From assembly GCA_023389895.1 (NCBI GenBank), contig JAEWDX010000073.1:1-8596 (forward strand): a stretch of 8,596 nt of DNA, in the 5' to 3' direction. Numbering within the stretch: position 1 is the first letter of the stretch; each line of letters opens with the position of its first letter. Of the stretch, positions 1 to 5,788 are shown piece by piece. The notes under the pieces are model-generated. The model was not told where the DNA came from, ran no database searches, and worked only from the letters and a program-made list of their open reading frames with translations. The stretch is from Bacillota bacterium. GTDB lineage: Bacteria; Bacillota; Bacilli; Bacillales; Cytobacillaceae. A program made the position numbers and the translations under genes.

Positions 1-228
1 CAACTGGATGAATCGATTCAAAGTAAGAGAAAATCCAAAAGAGTTGACACGCAATTGGATGAATCGATTCAAAGTAAGAAGAAACCTGAAAGAGTTGACA
101 CGCAACGAGGCAAATCGATTCAAAGTAAGAAGAAACCTGAAAGAGTTGACACGCAATTGGATGAATCGATTCAAAGTAAGAGAAAACCTGAAAGAGTTGA
201 CATGCAATTGGACAAATCGTTTATAAAT
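1..228. repeat. 51-bp tandem repeat array, four full copies plus a decayed fifth
   Basis: Four head-to-tail 51-bp units run 1-51, 52-102, 103-153 and 154-204. A fifth, starting at 205, decays after about 20 bases. The first unit starts at the window edge, so the array may extend further left. Units 2 and 4 differ at 3 positions; units 2 and 3 differ at 6, all within the first ten bases. The block AATCGATTCAAAGTAAGA is identical in all four. Most units contain the 10-bp palindrome GAATCGATTC, and all four contain AGAGTTGACA. Because 51 is divisible by 3, two + frames stay open. One reads MNRFKVRxNLKELTRNW-type 17-residue repeats (8-226). The other reads DESIQSKKKPERVDTQL-type repeats, is open from the left edge and stops at 252. 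Neither frame has a ribosome binding site in the window, so I treat this as an intergenic repeat rather than a gene, though a repeat-protein C-terminus cannot be excluded. Confidence 0.9.
197..227 (+). promoter_or_regulatory. Possible promoter formed by the last repeat copy
   Basis: The TTGACA hexamer of the fourth repeat (197-202) is followed by TATAAA at 222-227, a 19-base spacer, or by TTATAA at 221-226 with 18. The spacing is longer than the preferred 17, so strength is doubtful. Earlier repeat copies have the same -35-like hexamer but no -10-like partner at the right distance. It would transcribe towards the kinase-like gene starting at 355, leaving a leader of about 120 bases. Confidence 0.3.
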
Positions 229-354
229 ATTTTTATGTTTGCAAATGTATGAACTGCCCTAAATATAGATGACGCGTATCTTTTTTTGGGAGAGGTGACA
301 GGGTTGCTGCTCAAAGGTTATTGAAAAAACTTCATTAACTAGGAGGTTAATTAT

Positions 355-1233
355 ATGGATTTACAATTTTTATTTAACGAGCAGATAAGAGAAATTTGCG
401 AATTAAGTCCTGGATATGAGGACCATGCAAGTGATGTTTGGCTAGTTAAAACAGAGAATCAAGAAGCAGTTGTTCGTTCCTCTAGAATGACAGATGAACC
501 GGATAATGATTTTTGGTGGGGGTGTAAAAAATTATTTGGTATTGACCCTAGGGATGTTTACCAACTAGAAAGTGTTAATAATGTGTTAAGTGAAATAAGT
601 TCACTACCGATCCCAAGAGTGATAAAAAAAACAGAGTCATCAAGACAATTTGTTGTGGTCGAAAAGTTAGAGGGCCATACTGTTAAAGATTTTCTTGGTC
701 AACCACCCTCCGTATTACAGAGTCTAGGGGAAGGTCTAGCAAGAATACATAAAAATAAAAGAGATTATGTTGGAAGTCCATCAGGAATTTTTAAAGTCGG
801 TCTAATGGATTCCCATAAGCACTTAATTAATGGAATGACAGAATTAGTTTCTAAATTCTATTCAAACCAATATAAAATAAAGGACAAGCTTCCTGCAATA
901 TTGAAATTGCTTAAAAACTTACCTGCCCCTAACTCTTCAACATTTGTTTTAATTGACATAGACCCTTCACAGTTTCTTTCGAATAATAAAGTAATTACAG
1001 GTCTAGTAGATACAGAGGCATATGTTATAGCACCTAGAGAGTTTGATTTTATCGGCCTAGAGTATATTCTTGATGAAAAATCAGCAGAGGATTTTAAGAT
1101 GGGTTATGAGAGAGTGATGGAAATTCCAAATTTACATCAATGTAGGCTCCCATATCGCTATTTATACCGTTTATTATCTGTTCAAGGGAGTGTAGATTTA
1201 GATGAATGGCTAAATCATAAAAAGTTATTTTAA
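355..1233 (+). CDS. APH-fold phosphotransferase-like protein with altered catalytic loop
   Basis: A 292-residue protein resembling the aminoglycoside/choline phosphotransferase (protein-kinase-like) fold. ATG at 355 is well supported by AGGAGG at 341-346. Recognisable landmarks are AVVRSS (residues 38-43, where the ATP-binding Lys would lie, here Arg41), the hinge VVVEKLEG (100-107), the helix GLARIH (127-132), the catalytic-loop equivalent LIDIDPSQFL (199-208) and the metal-binding Asp219 in GLVDTE. The usual HGDxxxxN is therefore LIDxxxxQ: Asp201 is retained, but His and Gly are replaced and the Mg-binding Asn is Gln206. About 30 residues (45-75, with FWWGCKKLFG) lie between the Arg41 strand and the next helix. 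Substrate is unknown. It may be an active divergent small-molecule kinase or a pseudokinase. It lies alone 132 bases before the YxiJ-like gene, with no obvious terminator between. Confidence 0.75.
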   Translation: MDLQFLFNEQIREICELSPGYEDHASDVWLVKTENQEAVVRSSRMTDEPDNDFWWGCKKLFGIDPRDVYQLESVNNVLSEISSLPIPRVIKKTESSRQFVVVEKLEGHTVKDFLGQPPSVLQSLGEGLARIHKNKRDYVGSPSGIFKVGLMDSHKHLINGMTELVSKFYSNQYKIKDKLPAILKLLKNLPAPNSSTFVLIDIDPSQFLSNNKVITGLVDTEAYVIAPREFDFIGLEYILDEKSAEDFKMGYERVMEIPNLHQCRLPYRYLYRLLSVQGSVDLDEWLNHKKLF

Positions 1234-1365
1234 CTATTAAAACCTACAGTTATCTGAAAAGGAAAGCTAGCCATATCAAGTAACGCGAATTAATTATGGA
1301 ATGTGATTTTTTAGATAAAAAGTAAAGCTCAATTGTAGTTTAAAATGAATAGGTGATGTAGAAAA

Positions 1366-1743
1366 ATGTCTTTAGACGAAATTGAAAAACAGCTAAAACA
1401 TATTGAAGAATATTTACACAACCCATTTCCTTATCGAGATATGGATAGAATTCAAAATGATTTCAGTGAGCACTTTTCAAGGTTATCTGAGAATGAAAAC
1501 TGGTTGACAGCTGATTTTGATACGTATTGTATGAACATTGCTGGAACACTAAGTTATGCAGTAAATGGTGAAGCGAAAAATATTCCTAATGCTCAGATGG
1601 AGATGCTCAAATTTTCTTTCTTTGAATTCTTTCAGCAATATAAATTCTTCGAGGGTAGCATGAACCAATATCATGAGTTTTACGAAGAATATATGAATTT
1701 TGAAAGGGCAAGACAGCTGCTTTTAGAATATTTATCTTTATAA
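1366..1743 (+). CDS. YxiJ-like family small protein
   Basis: A 125-residue, acidic, aromatic-rich protein without signal peptide or membrane segment, probably cytoplasmic. ATG at 1366 follows AGGTGAT (1351-1357) at good spacing. The layout resembles the Bacillus YxiJ-like family as I remember it: an N-terminal helix, the segment PFPYRD (residues 20-25) followed by IQNDF, a central AGTLSYAVNG (59-68), then IPNAQMEMLKFSFFEFF (73-89) and a C-terminal Tyr/Glu-rich helix ending LLLEYL. Length fits that family. In B. subtilis yxiJ lies in the gene string downstream of the toxin gene wapA, so family members are often suspected of being immunity-type proteins, but to my knowledge the function is unproven. 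No toxin gene is visible here, so this copy would be an orphan. Family assignment is from recalled sequence pattern only. Confidence 0.65.
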   Translation: MSLDEIEKQLKHIEEYLHNPFPYRDMDRIQNDFSEHFSRLSENENWLTADFDTYCMNIAGTLSYAVNGEAKNIPNAQMEMLKFSFFEFFQQYKFFEGSMNQYHEFYEEYMNFERARQLLLEYLSL

Positions 1744-1879
1744 CCAGAGTGGCGCTGTCAGAGTAACTGATAAATTATGCTAACCATTATCCTTATTTAA
1801 TATGTATAATTTTGCTAATATATAAAATCTTCAGGGAATTCAAGTGAGTAATGACAAGGATATGGGAGGAAGAGCATTT

Positions 1880-2746
1880 TTGAAAAATTCGATTGGAATT
1901 GTGGATTGGGTTGAAAAAGATGAAGTAATAGCTGATTTATTAATCCATGAGGATACTTTAGCTATTCATCCGATGGATCAAGGATTTGAAGCTGAGGTTA
2001 TGAAGATTAGTTCAACTAAAGAGAGTTTTGTCCTGAAAGTTTGGAACAAAAGCTCTAAACCTGATATTCATTTTCAATATCGATTATTGAAAGTCTTATT
2101 TGAACAAGGAGTGCCAGTACCTAAACCATTGGGATGGGGAATAAATCCAGATGGAGATAAGGTGCTGTTAACAACCTTTGATGGTGCACCAATTCTTAAA
2201 GTGAATGGGAAGAAAATGACTGAGCTTGCAAAGGTTTTTTCGAGTATTCATCAAATTCATGTTGAAGAAATTGGGGATATTCAGTTACCAAAATATGATT
2301 TTATCGATTATTTTTTTCCTAGAGTAAGAGAACATCATGATATTTACCAAGCGCTAATCTTTCTTGTACAAAATGTCCAAATAAAGCAAGAACAGATTAT
2401 CCATGGTGATTTCCATCTGAGAAACATTTTAGAGAAAAATGATCGAAATACTGTAATAGATTGGACGAACGGACAACTAGGAGACTTGAGATATGACTTT
2501 GCTTGGTCGCTTATTTTGCAAAAAATCTATGTTTCAGATCGATATGCAAATGTATTTCGCTCTGCTTATCTACTAGAGAATAATATCCAGCAGAATGAGC
2601 TAGAAATTTTCGAAGCGTTGGCTTGCCTCAGATGGATTCTGTTAAATAGGACTGGTGGTGTACCAAGAGGACCAAGTACGATAAAAAGAGTTAAAAGTTT
2701 ACTAATCAATAATTCGTTATTAAAGGAATTTGAACTGGCTATATAA
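1880..2746 (+). CDS. APH-fold small-molecule kinase (phosphotransferase family)
   Basis: A soluble kinase of the aminoglycoside/choline phosphotransferase family. It has the full motif set: FVLKVW with the ATP-binding Lys, a hinge at VLLTTFDG, the Brenner-type catalytic loop HGDFHLRNIL (His-Gly-Asp ... Asn) and the metal-binding Asp in VIDWTNGQLGD, followed by the usual YDFAWSL helix. The frame is open from GTG at 1844, which would give 300 residues but has only weak AGGGA upstream. TTG at 1880 is preceded by a strong GGGAGGAAG (1864-1872) at ideal spacing, so I start there: 288 residues beginning LKNSIGIVDW. ATG at 1862 has no Shine-Dalgarno sequence of its own. In 288-residue numbering, catalytic Asp is 177, Asn 182 and metal Asp 194. 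Substrate cannot be told; members phosphorylate aminoglycosides, macrolides, choline, methylthioribose or sugars. Nearby S-box genes might suggest methylthioribose, but the gene is outside that regulon and lacks any specific support. Confidence 0.8.
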   Translation: MKNSIGIVDWVEKDEVIADLLIHEDTLAIHPMDQGFEAEVMKISSTKESFVLKVWNKSSKPDIHFQYRLLKVLFEQGVPVPKPLGWGINPDGDKVLLTTFDGAPILKVNGKKMTELAKVFSSIHQIHVEEIGDIQLPKYDFIDYFFPRVREHHDIYQALIFLVQNVQIKQEQIIHGDFHLRNILEKNDRNTVIDWTNGQLGDLRYDFAWSLILQKIYVSDRYANVFRSAYLLENNIQQNELEIFEALACLRWILLNRTGGVPRGPSTIKRVKSLLINNSLLKEFELAI

Positions 2747-2890
2747 AATTATTTTAGTATAAAAAAGAGTTTTGAAAAAATTATGATCTAAGCGTAAAAT
2801 CATCCCCATCCACAAGTACAGAAAGGGTTTCGTTGTTATTTACAGTAATTGGCTTGAGTTTTTCACTTGAAATTTTTTAAAAAAGAACTG

Positions 2891-2919
2891 TTGACATCCG
2901 ATCTTTAAGGTATTATAGT
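2891..2919 (+). promoter_or_regulatory. Sigma-A promoter of the S-box leader
   Basis: TTGACA (2891-2896) and TATAGT (2914-2919) are separated by exactly 17 bases, a near-consensus vegetative promoter. Transcription would start near 2926, about 30 bases before the first helix of the SAM riboswitch. An A/T-rich tract (2870-2885) just upstream could act as an UP element. Control is therefore likely by riboswitch attenuation of a strong constitutive promoter. Confidence 0.85.
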
Positions 2920-2955
2920 AATGATTAATTCTTACAAACAATTAAATATGATTAT

Positions 2956-3070
2956 TTCTTCTTATCTAGAGAGACTGAGGGACAGGCCCAATGAAGTCTC
3001 GGCAGCGGATTATGACAATAACACCGTGCCAATTCCTGCAAATGTTTTTGCATTTGAAAGATGAGAAGGA
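2956..3070 (+). ncRNA. SAM-I (S-box) riboswitch aptamer
   Basis: The element matches the S-box by sequence and helix order. P1 pairs 2956-2967 with 3059-3070 (12 pairs, two G-U; core CTTATCT/AGATGAG). P2 pairs GAGACT (2971-2976) with AGTCTC (2995-3000) around the conserved GAGGGACAGGCCCAATGA kink-turn segment. P3 pairs GGCA-CGG (from 3001) with CCGTGCC (ending 3030), followed by the conserved AATTCCTGC. P4 is CAAATG/CATTTG around a T-rich loop. The family binds S-adenosylmethionine; ligand stabilises P1 and allows the downstream terminator to form, reducing expression. Here it governs metN-metI-metQ and the amidohydrolase gene. Confidence 0.95.
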
Positions 3071-3107
3071 AGTCGTTTCTTGTAATATTGGGGACCTTCC
3101 TTTTTTT
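3066..3107 (+). terminator. S-box attenuator terminator
   Basis: AAGGAAGTC (3066-3074) pairs with GACCTTCCTT (3093-3102), one bulged C, and the 3' arm runs into seven T residues (3101-3107). The 5' arm overlaps the outer end of the extended P1 strand. A weaker alternative pairing of 3061-3068 with roughly 3077-3084 could be the antiterminator. Layout is the normal S-box expression platform. Confidence 0.85.
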
Positions 3108-3141
3108 CTTAATCGATAAGAGAAAAAGGAAGGTCCTTTTT
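3092..3141 (+). terminator. Second, overlapping terminator-like hairpin before metN
   Basis: Bases 3092-3111 pair with 3117-3136 over 20 positions, with a single G-U and a five-base ATCGA loop. TTTTT follows (3137-3141). The upstream arm includes the whole 3' arm and T tract of the S-box terminator, so the two hairpins exclude each other. A smaller 8-bp hairpin (AAAAAGGA/TCCTTTTT, 3123-3141) can also form. The structure ends 15 bases before the metN Shine-Dalgarno sequence. Confidence 0.6.
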
Positions 3142-3173
3142 GTATATTTCTAGATTAGGAGTTGAGCAAGTAC

Positions 3174-4193
3174 ATGATTGAGTTTAAGAATGTAGCGAAA
3201 ACATTTAAATTTGGTGATCGTGAAGTGAATGCAGTTAAAGATGTGTCCCTTTCGATTCAGCAGGGGGAGATTTTCGGAATTATTGGCTTTAGTGGTGCAG
3301 GAAAAAGCACATTATTACGGCTTGTGAATTTATTAGAAAGCCCAACGTATGGCACAGTTAAAGTGCAAGGAGTCGATATTCAATCGCTTTCACAAAAAGA
3401 AGTGAGAAAGCTGAGAAGAAGGATCGGAATGATTTTTCAAACTTTTAATTTATTCTCTTCAAGAACGGTAGCTGGAAATGTTGCCTATCCGTTAAGACTG
3501 GCAGGTATGTCGAAAAAAGAGATAAATGCAAGAGTTACCGAACTGCTAAGCTTTGTTGGGCTCTCAGAAAAGGCGAATGATTATCCCGAACAATTATCTG
3601 GAGGACAGAAACAAAGAGTTGGTATTGCAAGGGCGCTTGCTACTTCTCCTGATATATTAATCTGTGATGAGGCAACATCAGCGCTAGATCCAGATACAAC
3701 AGCAGACATTCTTCGCCTGCTTAAAAAAGTAAACAAGGATTTGGGGATTACTATTTTGTTAATCACACATGAGATGCATGTCATTCAAGAAATATGTGAT
3801 AGGGTAGCCGTGATGGAGAATGGAGAAGTAATTGAATCTAATTTAGTTTTTGATGTTTTTACAAATCCACAACATCTTACGACACAACGGTTTATTCAAT
3901 CAGTCCAGCAAGATCGACCATCTGCGTCTCTATTGGAGGAATGGAGAAAGAAAGGTGGAGAAAATTTATATCGCGTTATTTTTAAAGGAGAAATTGCCAG
4001 CGACCCTGTCCTTTCTCGTGTAACAAGAAAATTTGCTGTGGACGTTAATATTGTCTACGGATCTATCCGCGAGATTCAGGAGAAGTTTTACGGAAACTTG
4101 CTTGTATCATTTGAGGGACATAAGGATAAAATTTCTGCTGTTCTTTCAGAGTTAAAAGAGGTTGTAACTGTTGAGGAGGTGAAAATTCAATGA
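3174..4193 (+). CDS. metN: Methionine ABC importer ATP-binding protein MetN
   Basis: Cytoplasmic ATPase that drives methionine uptake with MetI and MetQ. Counting from ATG 3174 (339 residues), Walker A is GFSGAGKST (38-46), the Q-loop lies in MIFQTFN, the signature is LSGGQKQR (from 141), Walker B is ILICDEATSALD (from 161) and the switch His is in ITHEMH (199). The last ~75 residues match the NIL domain, the ligand-sensing C-terminal extension typical of MetN, which in characterised members mediates trans-inhibition by cytoplasmic methionine. The frame is also open from TTG 3162, but AGGAG (3157-3161) directly abuts that codon. ATG 3174 starts MIEFKNVAKTF as in relatives, although its 12-base spacing is long. 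Stop overlaps the metI start (ATGA at 4190). First gene of the S-box operon. Confidence 0.93.
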   Translation: MIEFKNVAKTFKFGDREVNAVKDVSLSIQQGEIFGIIGFSGAGKSTLLRLVNLLESPTYGTVKVQGVDIQSLSQKEVRKLRRRIGMIFQTFNLFSSRTVAGNVAYPLRLAGMSKKEINARVTELLSFVGLSEKANDYPEQLSGGQKQRVGIARALATSPDILICDEATSALDPDTTADILRLLKKVNKDLGITILLITHEMHVIQEICDRVAVMENGEVIESNLVFDVFTNPQHLTTQRFIQSVQQDRPSASLLEEWRKKGGENLYRVIFKGEIASDPVLSRVTRKFAVDVNIVYGSIREIQEKFYGNLLVSFEGHKDKISAVLSELKEVVTVEEVKIQ

Positions 4194-4852
4194 AAGTTGA
4201 TTGGACTACTTTTTGGCCGCGTATTTTTGAATCTACTGGTGAAACGATCATCATGGTCATTATGACGCTTATTTTCGGTTCAATTCTAGGTATAACGATA
4301 GGTTTACTTCTATTTGTGACGAGAAAAGGAAATATATTGGAAAATAAATTTTTATTCCAATTGCTAAATTTTTTGATTAATATTGTTCGTCCAATCCCAT
4401 CTATCATTTTATTAGTGGCACTTTTACCTTTAACAAGAATGGTCGTTGGAACATCAATTGGGACATGGGCAGCAATCTTTCCAATGACGATTGCCTCATC
4501 CTTTAGTATTGCGAGAGTAGTAGAGAACAACTTAGTCAGCATTGACCCAGGGGTGATTGAAGCTGCAAAGGCGATGGGTGCGAGTCCTTTGCAAATTATT
4601 TTTACAGTCTTAATTCCAGAGGCGCTTGGGCCGTTAATTTTAGGCTTAACGTTTGTGACAGTAGGTTTAATTGATTTCTCCGCAGTAGCTGGAACAGTTG
4701 GTGGAGGCGGTTTAGGTCATATTGCGATGACATATGGTTATCAACGCTTTGATGGAAGTGTCATGTTTGTCACCGTTATTATTCTAATTATTCTTGTGCA
4801 AATTGCTCAATGGATTGGGAATAAGTTGTCAAGAAGAATTATGCGACGATAA
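4190..4852 (+). CDS. metI: Methionine ABC importer permease MetI
   Basis: Inner-membrane channel subunit of the methionine importer, 220 residues, the usual size. Hydrophobic spans are near residues 18-44, 57-82, 87-107, 148-170 and 190-209, consistent with five transmembrane helices. The cytoplasmic EAA loop, which couples to the ATPase, is EAAKAMGASPLQ at 124-135 continuing to VLIPE. The segment GTVGGGGLGHIAMTYGYQRFD (168 onwards) is characteristic of MetI. ATG overlaps the metN stop by ATGA, with GAGGAGGTGA at 4173-4182 as ribosome binding site, implying translational coupling. In B. subtilis the equivalent gene is called metP. Confidence 0.93.
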   Translation: MKVDWTTFWPRIFESTGETIIMVIMTLIFGSILGITIGLLLFVTRKGNILENKFLFQLLNFLINIVRPIPSIILLVALLPLTRMVVGTSIGTWAAIFPMTIASSFSIARVVENNLVSIDPGVIEAAKAMGASPLQIIFTVLIPEALGPLILGLTFVTVGLIDFSAVAGTVGGGGLGHIAMTYGYQRFDGSVMFVTVIILIILVQIAQWIGNKLSRRIMRR

Positions 4853-4911
4853 GAGGGACTTCCCAAACATTGCAATCACTCTATATAAAAAACAACAAAA
4901 AGGAGTTGGAA

Positions 4912-5775
4912 ATGGTGAAAAAGTGGTTTAGTATTTTATTCATTTTAACAGCGGTATGGGCATTGGCTGCTTGTGGAAGCGACTCAGCTTCAGGCAACGA
5001 TGGAAAAACAGTAAAAATAAAAATTGGCGTAACTGGAACAGATGGTGAAGTATGGCCGATTTTAAAAGAAAAAGCCAAAAAAGAAGGGATTGAAGTTGAA
5101 CTCATTGAGTTCTCTGACTATACGTTGCCGAATCAAGCATTAGCAAGCAAAGAAATTGATATCAATTCTTTCCAGCATATTGCGTTTCTAACACAATTTA
5201 ATAAAGAAAACAATGTCGATCTAGTTCCCATTGGTGCTACTGTTATTGCTCCGATGGGGATCTATTCAGAAAAAGTGAAGGATGTCAGTGAAATTAAAGT
5301 GGGCGACAAAATTGCCATCCCGGATGATCCTTCCAACCAAGCTCGTGCCTTAAGATTATTAGAATCAGCTGGCTTAATTAAATTGGCGGATGATTTCGGT
5401 CTTTTCGGTGACCCGAGTAAGATCGTCGAAAATCCGAAAAACTTAGAAATACTGCCGATTGTTGCCCAACAAACACCACGAGTTTTACCGGATGTAGCGG
5501 CATCTGTTATTAATAATGGGGTTGCAGGACAGGCTGGCTTTGATCCAGTGAAGGACCCAATTTATCTGGAGGATGCCAACGATCCGAACGCCTTTCCTTA
5601 TGTGAACATTTTTGCAGCACGAGCAGATGATCAAGATAATAAGGCATATCAGAGAATTGTTGAATTGTATCATGAAGAGGACGTAATGAAGGCAGTTGAA
5701 GCTGAGACAAATGGAGGATCGATCGTTGTCGATTTATCAAAAGATGAGTTAATAAAACAAAGCAAGGGACTATAA
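4912..5775 (+). CDS. metQ: Methionine-binding lipoprotein MetQ (NlpA family)
   Basis: Extracellular lipid-anchored substrate-binding protein that delivers methionine to MetI. The frame is open from TTG 4870, but AAAGGAG (4899-4905) sits six bases before ATG 4912. That start gives a clean lipoprotein signal: MVKK, a hydrophobic core, and lipobox LAAC with Cys21 as the lipidated residue. The mature protein is 267 residues of a 287-residue precursor, normal for the family. NlpA/MetQ hallmarks include IGVTGTDGEVWPILKEKA, FSDYTLPNQALASKEID, NSFQH and KIAIPDDPSNQARALRLLE. The family also contains binders of other D/L-methionine-like compounds, so exact ligand preference is inferred from family and S-box control. 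It is separated from metI by 59 bases without a terminator. Confidence 0.93.
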   Translation: MVKKWFSILFILTAVWALAACGSDSASGNDGKTVKIKIGVTGTDGEVWPILKEKAKKEGIEVELIEFSDYTLPNQALASKEIDINSFQHIAFLTQFNKENNVDLVPIGATVIAPMGIYSEKVKDVSEIKVGDKIAIPDDPSNQARALRLLESAGLIKLADDFGLFGDPSKIVENPKNLEILPIVAQQTPRVLPDVAASVINNGVAGQAGFDPVKDPIYLEDANDPNAFPYVNIFAARADDQDNKAYQRIVELYHEEDVMKAVEAETNGGSIVVDLSKDELIKQSKGL

Positions 5776-5788
5776 GGAGGAGATTAAG

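Noticed and set aside
8..226. 72-residue ATG frame through the tandem repeats
   Set aside because: No ribosome binding site before ATG 8 within the window, and a second frame is equally open; openness follows from a stop-free 51-bp unit.
1..228. CRISPR array at the left edge
   Set aside because: The repeats are contiguous 51-bp units with no variable spacers.
2747..2890. Terminator of the second kinase gene
   Set aside because: The region is A/T-rich with a T6A6 run, but I could not find a stable stem followed by a T tract.
3162..3164. TTG as metN start
   Set aside because: AGGAG abuts this codon with no spacing, and relatives begin at the equivalent of ATG 3174.
4063..4542. 159-residue minus-strand reading frame
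   Set aside because: It lies opposite metN/metI and mirrors their codons; it has no ribosome binding site or recognisable product.
4870..4911. TTG start giving a longer MetQ
   Set aside because: No ribosome binding site; the extra residues would spoil the lipoprotein signal peptide that starts at ATG 4912.
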